From Thermoguttaceae bacterium (lineage in GTDB: Bacteria > Planctomycetota > Planctomycetia > Pirellulales > Thermoguttaceae), in assembly GCA_028695865.1 (NCBI GenBank), contig JAQVID010000318.1, forward strand, positions 1 to 5,066: 5,066 nt of DNA, in the 5' to 3' direction. A program made the position numbers and the translations under genes. The notes under the pieces were generated by a model. The model worked only from the letters and a program-made list of their open reading frames with translations. It was not told the origin of the DNA and ran no database searches. How positions within the stretch are numbered: the stretch's first letter is position 1; the number at the start of each line of letters is the position of its first letter. Of the stretch, positions 1 through 4,904 are shown one piece after another.

Positions 1-157
1 CGCCCGTTCACAGGGTAGTGTGATTTATTCGTTCGTTTTGGTAAGGCAGGCAAGCCCGTAATGGAGGTCGTACGCGACCGGAATTAGGGAATATTGGGAC
101 CAATTCGAACCGCACTGGCCCTAATTGAGCTCGTTTCACTCGCTCCATATACGGGCT
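1..157 (+). repeat. Module A, copy 1 (dispersed repeat, left part cut by window edge)
   Basis: This stretch matches 4685-4841 with a single difference (A at 128 against C at 4812). It matches 454-608 at about 94%. It ends at 157, where similarity to the other two copies stops abruptly and a piece of module C begins. It may extend left of the window. The minus strand holds an open frame from an ATG at 148 to a TGA at 10-8 (46 aa, beginning MERVKRAQLGP) that is also open in the other two copies. The same segment read on the plus strand has in-frame TAG codons. A small hairpin with a 5-bp stem GGTCG/CGACC lies inside. Function is unknown; there is no Shine-Dalgarno site before the ATG, so I do not call the frame a gene. 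Confidence 0.9.
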
Positions 158-204
158 CGCAGGGTTGGGATTTTTTTAAAAAATCATCATACGATTTCGG
201 GAAA

Positions 205-270
205 CCGTATAACAGGGGTACGGCCTAACGGCCGAACCCCTGCCTACCATACGGGAACCCCTACGGGGTT
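205..270 (+). repeat. Module B, left copy: long stem-loop repeat
   Basis: Nested complementary arms form one extended stem: CCGTAT (205-210) with ATACGG (249-254), CAGGGGT (213-219) with ACCCCTG (236-242), and CGGCC (221-225) with GGCCG (230-234), closing on a TAAC loop. A second hairpin AACCCC-TAC-GGGGTT follows at 256-270. Bases 211-270 recur in inverted orientation at 5009-4949 at about 90% identity, so this is a family member and not a chance palindrome. It resembles REP/BIME-like or MITE-like extragenic elements. No T-tract follows, so a simple intrinsic terminator is not indicated. Confidence 0.8.
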
Positions 271-354
271 GCTCCGCCCCATTACGCGGAGTGTAAAAAT
301 AGTGTTCGCCGATTGTAAAAACCGGTGAGCTCTTTCAAAGCCGAAAGGTCGAAC

Positions 355-370
355 CGGGAGCAAGCTCCCG
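355..370. repeat. Perfect GC-rich inverted repeat
   Basis: The arms CGGGAGC (355-361) and GCTCCCG (364-370) are exact reverse complements separated by AA. Such a tight loop would favour a DNA cruciform or a hairpin with the innermost pairs open. No poly-T follows on either strand. It lies between modules B and C and has no counterpart that I can see elsewhere in the window. Confidence 0.6.
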
Positions 371-404
371 CGTTTGCCTTATTTAACGCACACAAAAGCG
401 GCGT

Positions 405-450
405 CAAGCCGCCGCACTCCAAAATATCCGCTTGCGTGGTTGGGATTTTT
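405..450 (+). repeat. Module C, left copy
   Basis: These 46 bases align with the reverse complement of 5022-5066 with about four mismatches and one single-base indel. The shared core is CCGCACTCCAAAAT followed by TCCGCTTGCG and a GGTTGG(G)ATTTTT end. The terminal part also resembles 159-175. The module ends just before module A copy 2, as the fragment at 159-175 directly follows copy 1. It is noncoding on both strands as far as I can tell. Confidence 0.75.
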
Positions 451-453
451 CCT

Positions 454-659
454 CCCGTTCACAGGGTGGAGTGATTTATTTGCTCGTTTTGGTAAGGTAG
501 GCAAGCCCGTAATGGAGGTCGTACGCGACCGGAATTACGGATTATTGGGACCAATTCAAACCGCTCTGGCCCTAATTGCGCTCGTTTCACTCGCTCCATA
601 TACGGGCTTGATGAATTTTCATCATACCCTAAATCAAAGTCCATTACGACCAGAAAATC
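454..659 (+). repeat. Module A, copy 2 (long form)
   Basis: The segment aligns with copy 1 (3-157) and copy 3 (4687-4892). The first 155 bases differ from copy 1 at about ten positions. The remaining roughly 50 bases (609-659) are shared, less well, only with copy 3. A 7-bp perfect hairpin TGATGAA-TT-TTCATCA lies at 609-624; copy 3 keeps only part of it. Its minus-strand open frame is continuous with the signal-peptide gene that starts at 761, so this copy supplies the C-terminal two thirds of that predicted protein. Confidence 0.88.
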
Positions 660-761
660 GCTAAATTCGCCCTGGCTTTTCTCTTCTTCCGAAAAAACCG
701 GCGAAACCATGCTAAAAAGGATCATCAGGATCAACATAGCCAATAGACTTCTTGCTTTCAT
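459..761 (-). CDS. Small secreted protein whose C-terminal part lies in module A (chimeric or truncated)
   Basis: This is a 100-aa frame with a convincing start: GAGGT lies five bases upstream of the ATG at 761. Residues 1-24 form a typical signal peptide, with basic MKAR, then hydrophobic LLAMLILMILF, then a V-F-S cleavage site before EEEK. Residues 25 to about 34 (EEEKSQGEFS) are the only mature sequence outside the repeat. From about residue 35 to the stop the frame runs through module A copy 2 (VVMDFDLGYDEN, then MERVKRAQLGP and onward). The tail is therefore repeat-encoded. The simplest reading is a real secreted-protein gene overrun by the repeat, which removed its own 3' end. Alternatively the repeat carries a genuine coding cassette. 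The gene lies 152 bp downstream of the anti-sigma gene in the same direction. I recognise no domain. The start is well supported; that the full product is functional is not. Confidence 0.5.
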   Translation of the reverse strand: MKARSLLAMLILMILFSMVSPVFSEEEKSQGEFSDFLVVMDFDLGYDENSSSPYMERVKRAQLGPERFELVPIIRNSGRVRPPLRACLPYQNEQINHSTL

Positions 762-913
762 CGATTACCTCGTTTGATTCTGTTCTTTCTCTGTCATACA
801 ATATACAGTCCGCGTAAAAATATCTTTAGACACAATGTCGCGTTCCCCTTTTTCCGAAAAGACCTGGGGAAACGCAACCAGATGATATAATCATACAACA
901 ATGATTGAGTTTT
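762..913 (-). other. Structured gap between anti-sigma gene and small secreted gene
   Basis: This 152-bp gap holds a cluster of inverted repeats but no open frame of interest. TTCCCC/GGGGAA (about 844-871) encloses an inner CTTTT/AAAAG. ATGAT/ATCAT lies at 882-894. The arms of the palindrome at 901-921 reach in from the anti-sigma gene end. Toward the small gene I see an AT-rich box TATATT (minus strand, around 800) but no convincing partner -35, so a separate promoter is not established. Confidence 0.5.
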
Positions 914-921
914 TCAATCAT
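901..921 (-). terminator. Perfect 8-bp inverted repeat spanning the anti-sigma stop codon
   Basis: The arms ATGATTGA (901-908) and TCAATCAT (914-921) are exact complements around a 5-base loop. The anti-sigma TGA stop codon (916-914) lies inside the upstream arm. The position suits a 3'-end hairpin, but no uridine run follows on the minus strand. It could instead be a weak terminator, an RNA-stabilising 3' structure or a coupling element. Confidence 0.4.
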
Positions 922-1948
922 CCGACGCCTTTTTTTTCAAAAAACTTTCAATTTGCAACTTCAGCGATTCCGAAGTGGTCGATTCGGCGACCTTTTGGAA
1001 CAGAGGTCGGGCTTTTTCGAACTGTCGGGACCGGGTCAAACTGATTGCCAGATTCAGGGTCGCCGTTTCATCATACTTCTTGTCGAGTACCTTGCGAAAA
1101 TGTATTTGGGCCTGACCATCGTTATTTCGAAAAAACTCGGCAAGACCGCGAAGCATGTCGATTTCCGTATTCTCCGAGTCGTTGGGCACGGCGGCCAGAA
1201 CCGTGATTGCCGTTTCCGCGTCTTTCTTCTCCATCAGAAGAAATTGAGCATATCGGAGAACAAGTTCCGGGTCCTTTTTTTCTTCAGACGAAAGCTTTGC
1301 ATACGCAATGGCCATCGGATCGGGCTGCGTGTCCACATTCGGACTGCCGACCGATTTCATGTAAGAGCCGCCGGAAAGACGATAGCCGCAATCGGACAGT
1401 CTGGCGGAAAATCGATTGGATTCATGATGATCAATTTGTTCCAAAAACTCTTTTCGGGCCAACGACATTTCCGATTGACCGACGAACCGGAACGCGATAC
1501 CGACGATTACCAAAAGGATCGTGGCCGCAGCCACTATGGCTCGACTCGACCACAATTCCCGAAACGCCCAACCGGTTTGCCGATGTAAAACAGGATCGGA
1601 CGAAACCGGCGTCAGTTCGCCTTCGTGCTCGTCTTCATCTTTGTTTTCGTGCTCGTCTTCATCCGATTCTCCAAAGAGAATACCCGAACGCATATGGAGC
1701 AAAATCAGTTCACGGCATTGATTGCATTCGAACAAATGTTGCAGAAATGTCTGACGCTCTTCGACGCTAATGATTCCTGTTTGCAATGAATTCAGAAAGT
1801 CGGGATCGAACGCCGGATGCCAGCCCGACTCGTTCGATTCGGGCGTATTCGTTTCATTTGACTTGCCCGTGAGGTTCTCTCGCTGGGCAAACGCTCTTGC
1901 AAGAAGCACGTCCAAACCGTGTTCGTTCTTTTTATTTTGATCGTTCAT
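914..1948 (-). CDS. Predicted membrane anti-sigma factor with zinc-finger-like head and TPR tail
   Basis: I choose the ATG at 1948 (344 aa) because GAGGG lies seven bases upstream; the ATG at 1966 would add six residues. The N-terminal part contains LSxEE-like TGIISVEERQ and then H71-L-F-E-C75-N-Q-C78, the H-x3-C-x2-C signature of anti-sigma zinc-binding domains (ZAS). An acidic linker (about 94-111) follows, then a single hydrophobic helix at about 136-155, then about 160 residues on the other side of the membrane. Residues 226-323 show three TPR-like helical pairs (for example LVLRYAQFLLMEKKDAETAI and AISLTRSRQFEKARPLFQKV). Known ZAS proteins sequester their partner sigma at the membrane. 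Here the gene overlaps the sigma gene by 17 bp, which implies co-translation. The TPR part is likely a docking or sensing module (inference). The family assignment is good; zinc binding is not proven because only the core H/C/C triad is clear. Confidence 0.8.
   Translation of the reverse strand: MNDQNKKNEHGLDVLLARAFAQRENLTGKSNETNTPESNESGWHPAFDPDFLNSLQTGIISVEERQTFLQHLFECNQCRELILLHMRSGILFGESDEDEHENKDEDEHEGELTPVSSDPVLHRQTGWAFRELWSSRAIVAAATILLVIVGIAFRFVGQSEMSLARKEFLEQIDHHESNRFSARLSDCGYRLSGGSYMKSVGSPNVDTQPDPMAIAYAKLSSEEKKDPELVLRYAQFLLMEKKDAETAITVLAAVPNDSENTEIDMLRGLAEFFRNNDGQAQIHFRKVLDKKYDETATLNLAISLTRSRQFEKARPLFQKVAESTTSESLKLQIESFLKKKASDD
1622..1663 (-). repeat. Tandem 8-codon duplication in the anti-sigma linker
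   Basis: The 18-mer TTCGTGCTCGTCTTCATC occurs at 1622-1639 and again at 1646-1663, a period of 24 bases. On the coding strand it encodes DEDEHENK followed by DEDEHEGE. The period keeps frame. The duplication lengthens the acidic linker between the zinc-finger-like head and the membrane helix. It looks like recent replication slippage. Confidence 0.85.
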
Positions 1949-2993
1949 GACATTTCCCTCTTTCATTGAAACATTTTCCTATGAGTTCAGCAAGTCCAAG
2001 ATGCGATAACTGTCGCTCGTCAAGAATGGCGTCTCCACTGGATATGTCCATGCCGCATTCCCGATAAAAAGTTTCCCGGAATTTCTTCAGACCTGTTGTT
2101 AAATATCGCGAAATCATTGACTTATCGACCCCGAACAATTTTGCAAGTCGGGTTCTTATGGTTTTTGACTTTTTTCCGGATTCGGAATTCTCGTTCAGGT
2201 CTTCCGCCATGAAAATATAATAGAGGCAAAGAAATTCTCGATCGTCAAGCGAATCAATCGCTTTCCTGATCATCGGTTCGCATGACGACCAAGGATCCGC
2301 GTTCCCGGTGGAATGGTCGATTCTATCGTACTCCTGCGAGTATTCATCTAAATATTCCATGATTCCGCCTTTTTGCTCTTTTCGTATCAGCTGATATAAA
2401 TAAATCATCAGGGTAAAACCGAGCCAGTTTTTTAAGCCCGACTTCCCGCGGTAGGAATCGATGGCCGCTCCTGATGAATGCACTTCCACGTCGCCTGCAA
2501 CCAAATAAGTATAAAACCCGGTCCACCATTCGGGAATATCGTTCGGCTTCGAACAAAAACGAACGTTCACCTTGCCCGCCTGACCCCGCAGAAATTGTTC
2601 GTATTCATTCTGGTACCGTAAATACGCCGCATTCTGCTGATCAATGAGCGAAACCGCCAAAACACAATCGAATAGCGGATTGCCTCCCAATTTTCCGTTT
2701 CCCGCAAACCCGCGACCTTTCTGAAGACTTTGAGCAACGGTCAAAATGTCCCGCTGACGCTTCGTCGTCTCCCAGTGCCAAATCCAGCAGGACAGAACAC
2801 GTGATTGCAACTCCTCTTCACAGGCCAATGAGACCGGGGGAACATCGTAGACATCCTTCGAATACTCGACGACCCATTCCGAAACAATATCGGCAATCGT
2901 TCGCGATTCCCCACCCGCGGCCAGGGAAACGACAAATTCTGTGGGACAGGTCGCCAGGGTATATGATATCATCTCGCTTTTTTTACAGGTCAT
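1932..2993 (-). CDS. Divergent sigma-70/ECF-like RNA polymerase sigma factor
   Basis: The start is the ATG at 2993 (353 aa), preceded by AGGAG at eight bases; the frame stays open to 3074 but without such a site. Residues about 110-210 resemble sigma region 2: helices around NAAYLRYQNEYEQFL, then SYRGKSGLKNWLGFTLMIYL and QLIRKEQ, the usual 'Y-G-x-S-x-L-x-x-W-L ... R+' signature. Residues about 240-310 resemble region 4, with SLDDREFLCLYYIF and a helix-turn-helix at RLAKLFGVDKSMISRYLTTG (282-301) followed by LKKFRETF. It would direct core polymerase to its own promoters. The protein is long for an ECF factor (usually about 160-220 aa), with about 100 extra N-terminal residues of unknown role and a 40-residue C-terminal tail. 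It has 11 cysteines. The downstream gene starts inside its 3' end and encodes the likely anti-sigma partner, which strengthens the call. A divergent regulator that has lost polymerase binding is the alternative. Confidence 0.72.
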   Translation of the reverse strand: MTCKKSEMISYTLATCPTEFVVSLAAGGESRTIADIVSEWVVEYSKDVYDVPPVSLACEEELQSRVLSCWIWHWETTKRQRDILTVAQSLQKGRGFAGNGKLGGNPLFDCVLAVSLIDQQNAAYLRYQNEYEQFLRGQAGKVNVRFCSKPNDIPEWWTGFYTYLVAGDVEVHSSGAAIDSYRGKSGLKNWLGFTLMIYLYQLIRKEQKGGIMEYLDEYSQEYDRIDHSTGNADPWSSCEPMIRKAIDSLDDREFLCLYYIFMAEDLNENSESGKKSKTIRTRLAKLFGVDKSMISRYLTTGLKKFRETFYRECGMDISSGDAILDERQLSHLGLAELIGKCFNERGKCHERSK

Positions 2994-3008
2994 GAACTCA
3001 ACTCCTGT
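2984..3008 (-). promoter_or_regulatory. Shine-Dalgarno site fixing the sigma gene start
   Basis: On the minus strand AGGAG sits eight bases before the ATG at 2993. This is the best ribosome site near the 5' end of the frame and it decides between 2993 and the longer start at 3074. Confidence 0.7.
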
Positions 3009-3104
3009 TCTTGAATAACTGTTTGTGATTCCGCGTCCATCGCGCTCTTTCCAATCCCTTGATTCACACTTCAACTCAAAAGACCGCCGGCCTGGCCCAT
3101 GAAG

Positions 3105-3121
3105 AACGCAATCCCTGCGTT
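3105..3121. repeat. Small hairpin just downstream of the candidate promoter
   Basis: AACGCA (3105-3110) and TGCGTT (3116-3121) are exact complements around a 5-base loop. On the minus strand it would lie at the very start of the transcript from the promoter above, and could be a 5' stabilising stem or an operator. On the plus strand it is followed by only two T residues before TATAA, so terminator use is unlikely. Confidence 0.45.
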
Positions 3122-3148
3122 TTATAATTACCCCTCGTTTCGTTCCAA
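3122..3148 (-). promoter_or_regulatory. Candidate promoter for the sigma/anti-sigma genes
   Basis: On the minus strand TTGGAA (3148-3143), a 16-base spacer and TATAAA (3126-3121 or one base either side) give a sigma-70-like arrangement about 130 bp before the sigma ATG. The -35 side also reads GGAAC, the core of many ECF -35 elements, so autoregulation by the encoded factor is possible. No typical ECF -10 box is clear. The 10-mer GTTTTGGAAC here (3151-3142) recurs at 4507-4516 on the plus strand, in the other regulatory gap. No experiment supports it. Confidence 0.4.
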
Positions 3149-3198
3149 AACCGGGGCACTACCGAAATCGTGTCGTCATGGAGGCCGGACCGGTCACG

Positions 3199-3420
3199 TT
3201 ACAATCGTTTTCGAATTTCTTCCGGAATGACCAGTGTTCCATTCCCGGAGGAATCGCTCGTATTCTCCTGGGTACTCGTCCTGGACACGATCGTTTCGAT
3301 CACGTCGCTAATCCATTGACGCTGTTCCGGAAAGGACAAAAGAACAAGCGTGAAAAAAAGAAGAACGTAAAGGATGCTTCCAATCAAATGAAGCTTGACC
3401 CCAAAATCGAAAAAAAACAT
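3199..3420 (-). CDS. 73-aa single-pass membrane protein, function unknown
   Basis: The ATG at 3420 has a strong AAGGGGG ribosome site five bases upstream. A longer frame exists from a TTG at 3529-3531 but lacks such a site and would add a polar, unconserved-looking leader. Residues about 10-30 (LHLIGSILYVLLFFTLVLLS) form one hydrophobic helix. The remainder is a polar tail with a Ser/Thr/Asn-rich stretch (about 47-61) ending in PEEIRKRL. I see no known domain. It lies 138 bp downstream of the coiled-coil gene and 205 bp upstream of the sigma gene, all in one direction. An accessory role in the same membrane system is possible but rests on position only. Confidence 0.7.
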   Translation of the reverse strand: MFFFDFGVKLHLIGSILYVLLFFTLVLLSFPEQRQWISDVIETIVSRTSTQENTSDSSGNGTLVIPEEIRKRL

Positions 3421-3463
3421 GGTTCCCCCTTTCGTGAAATGCCGATTCTCCGCGTGTTGCGCT

Positions 3464-3501
3464 CGACCGGGCTCATCTGCGATTTGCGATGTTCCCGGTC
3501 G
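3464..3501 (-). repeat. 8-bp GC-rich inverted repeat in the gap between two operon genes
   Basis: CGACCGGG (3464-3471) and CCCGGTCG (3494-3501) are exact complements with a 22-base loop. It stands midway between the coiled-coil stop and the 73-aa gene start. It has no T-tract. It could set relative transcript levels through RNA processing or partial termination. Confidence 0.5.
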
Positions 3502-3558
3502 GGTATCGGTCAGATTATTGGAATAGGTCAACGAACCGTTCCTGTTACTGTCGCGATA

Positions 3559-4440
3559 TTACTTCTGCTCCTGCTTCGCGTCGGCCTTTTTCTGTTCCTG
3601 CTTCGGAGTGGTCAGTTCCTGCTTTGTTCCCTGAGCTTTGGCCGGTTCTGACGGAATGTTCTGCGTTTGAACCGTCGAATTCGCCTTACCTCCTTTTTTC
3701 GCACGATACTCGTCGAGATACTTCTCAACGCGTTCGGCACTGGCACTGTGCGCGCCGGACGCTTTTGCTTCCGTGTCTGCCAACATCTCCTCGATCGTTC
3801 GAACCGGATTGTTTGCAAACACCGTTTGATTCTGTTCCAGAACGGCGTTACACTGTGTAATCATTTCCAAACCTTCCGCCGTTCGTGCTTTCGCCTTAAA
3901 TATTTCGCGTCGCGCCGCCACAAGCGAAAGTTGCGATTCCGTCTTTTCCATCTGGATGATTGCCCGCTCGTTTTCCTTTTCGGACGCCATTTGAATCTTT
4001 TCGAGTTCCGAAAGCGATTCCGTCATCGTGTCCATCTGCGCCACCACCAAGGAAAGCTGCGAACGAAGTTGCGATTCCGTGTACTCCTTGCCCGCGACGG
4101 TAACCGGATACTTCTTTGCCTCAATTGCCTCGGCGATTTCGTCCGCCAACGTCCGACCTGCGACAAGTAATTTCCCCTTGTCCGACATTTTTTTCGCGAT
4201 GTCGTCCATTCGGGCACCGAGATTCTTCCGGGTCGTCTTGAATTCCTCCAGGTCTTTCTTCAGCCGACTCTCGACGAATTCCGAATAGCCGATCGGGTCC
4301 TTCTGAATCGCTTCAGGCGTCCACTGTCCAATCTTCTCCGCCTTCGAAATGACTTTTGTACGAAACGCCGGGCTCACAAAAAAGCCAATCACCACCGCGG
4401 CGACCACGACCACAACCAACCCAATCAATGTTTTTTTCAT
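3559..4440 (-). CDS. Membrane-anchored coiled-coil protein, remotely PspA/Vipp1-like
   Basis: The 293-aa frame starts at an ATG with GAGGAG eight bases upstream. Residues 4-23 (TLIGLVVVVVAAVVIGFFVS) are an uncleaved-looking signal anchor after MKK. Residues about 45-250 are almost entirely charged helix suited to coiled coils. The order is an early helix (VESRLKKDLEEFKTTRKNLG), a long central heptad-rich region, and a late QLSLVAARREIFKAKARTAE segment followed by a helix with EEMLADTEAKASG. That order recalls the PspA/IM30 layout, in which a conserved arginine/alanine helix precedes an F/M-E-E-x2-x2-E-A-x-A stretch. The likeness is by eye and weak, and classical PspA lacks an N-terminal membrane helix. 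The last 40 residues are a low-complexity Lys/Gln/Glu/Ala tail with KQEQK twice. A role in envelope maintenance is inference; a structural coiled-coil protein of another family is equally possible. Confidence 0.6.
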   Translation of the reverse strand: MKKTLIGLVVVVVAAVVIGFFVSPAFRTKVISKAEKIGQWTPEAIQKDPIGYSEFVESRLKKDLEEFKTTRKNLGARMDDIAKKMSDKGKLLVAGRTLADEIAEAIEAKKYPVTVAGKEYTESQLRSQLSLVVAQMDTMTESLSELEKIQMASEKENERAIIQMEKTESQLSLVAARREIFKAKARTAEGLEMITQCNAVLEQNQTVFANNPVRTIEEMLADTEAKASGAHSASAERVEKYLDEYRAKKGGKANSTVQTQNIPSEPAKAQGTKQELTTPKQEQKKADAKQEQK

Positions 4441-4525
4441 GTCTTTTTCTCCTCAATGAGTGAAATTTGTCTGATTACATTCCCAATATTACGTTCTCGC
4501 ACGATTGTTTTGGAACAACCGTTTC

Positions 4526-4560
4526 CGTTTTGGGCCGCACAATATGAGCAGTCCAAAACG
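4526..4560. promoter_or_regulatory. Operator-like inverted repeat
   Basis: CGTTTTGG (4526-4533) and CCAAAACG (4553-4560) are exact complements 19 bases apart, roughly two helical turns centre to centre plus a half. A related GTTTTGG occurs just before, at 4507-4513. The arrangement suits a dimeric DNA-binding protein upstream of the coiled-coil gene. No regulator gene other than the sigma/anti-sigma pair is present. Confidence 0.4.
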
Positions 4561-4632
4561 CCTTTGTTCGTCCCTCTTTACAAATAAGTGTCAGGAAACC
4601 CGATTTCTTGCATAAAAATTTTTCTTTTTTTG

Positions 4633-4656
4633 AAAAAATATTCGCGGTACACGCGA
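4633..4656 (-). terminator. Possible intrinsic terminator reading toward the cluster
   Basis: On the minus strand the 5-bp stem TCGCG/CGCGA (4656-4642, loop TGTAC) is followed by ATA and six T residues (4638-4633). The stem is short but GC-rich. It would stop minus-strand transcripts arriving from the repeat block at the right, insulating the cluster. Confidence 0.4.
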
Positions 4657-4684
4657 TGTGGAGTCGCGGCCCCGCCCCGGCGAT

Positions 4685-4892
4685 CGCCCGTTCACAGGGT
4701 AGTGTGATTTATTCGTTCGTTTTGGTAAGGCAGGCAAGCCCGTAATGGAGGTCGTACGCGACCGGAATTAGGGAATATTGGGACCAATTCGAACCGCACT
4801 GGCCCTAATTGCGCTCGTTTCACTCGCTCCATATACGGGCTTGAAAAATTTTCATCGCACCCCAAATTGAGGTCCATCACGACCAACAAACC
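4685..4892 (+). repeat. Module A, copy 3 (long form)
   Basis: Bases 4685-4841 are 156/157 identical to 1-157. Bases 4842-4892 continue similarity to copy 2 (609-659) only. The minus-strand 46-aa frame (ATG at 4832, TGA at 4694-4692) is again open. An extension from a TTG at 4889 adds a version of the LVVMD-x-x-LG segment seen in the chimeric gene at 459-761, but without a ribosome site or signal peptide. I treat it as repeat-borne open frame and not as a gene. Confidence 0.9.
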
Positions 4893-4904
4893 CCGTATAG
4901 GAAT

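Larger units (their letters stand above)
158..453. other. Gene-free, palindrome-rich intergenic region
   Basis: No supported gene lies here. The region is a string of short inverted repeats. They are an AT palindrome at 169-185 (8-bp arms GATTTTTT/AAAAAATC), the module B stem-loop at 205-254, AACCCC/GGGGTT at 256-270, CTCCGC/GCGGAG at 272-291, CGGGAGC/GCTCCCG at 355-370 with a 2-base loop, and GCGGC/GCCGC at 398-412. A fragment resembling the end of module C (GCAGGGTTGGGATTTTT) lies at 159-175, and a fuller C copy at 405-450. Bases 292-354 show nothing I recognise. Confidence 0.7.
4441..4684 (-). promoter_or_regulatory. Upstream region of the coiled-coil gene
   Basis: This gap of about 240 bp contains no gene and should hold the promoter for the first gene of the cluster. 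I see a GAGGAG ribosome site near 4448-4453 and an AT box TAATAT (minus strand, about 4493-4488). An 8-bp inverted repeat and a T-tract hairpin are listed separately. No convincing -35/-10 pair stands out. Confidence 0.4.

Noticed and set aside
158..453. CRISPR array or tRNA/rRNA gene in the palindrome-rich region
   Set aside because: There are no regularly spaced identical repeats with unique spacers, and no cloverleaf or rRNA signature.
374..664. Plus-strand 96-aa frame through modules C and A copy 2
   Set aside because: The corresponding frame is broken by TAG codons in module A copies 1 and 3, and no ribosome site precedes it.
905..1588. Long plus-strand open frame (227 aa) opposite the anti-sigma gene
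   Set aside because: It is antisense to a well-supported gene, has no ribosome site, and its Arg/Phe-rich composition is typical of a codon shadow.
2994..3074. 27-residue N-terminal extension of the sigma-like protein
   Set aside because: The AGGAG site directly before the ATG at 2993 favours the shorter product.
3421..3531. N-terminal extension of the 73-aa membrane protein from a TTG codon
   Set aside because: The ATG at 3420 has a far better ribosome site, and the extension contains the 3464-3501 inverted repeat and looks noncoding.
3178..4170. Plus-strand frames of 157, 123 and 167 aa opposite the 73-aa and coiled-coil genes
   Set aside because: They overlap well-supported minus-strand genes and show Arg/Leu/Phe-rich shadow composition with no domains.
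4692..4889. 65-aa minus-strand frame in module A copy 3
   Set aside because: It starts with TTG without a ribosome site and lies wholly in repeat; it is described under the repeat.
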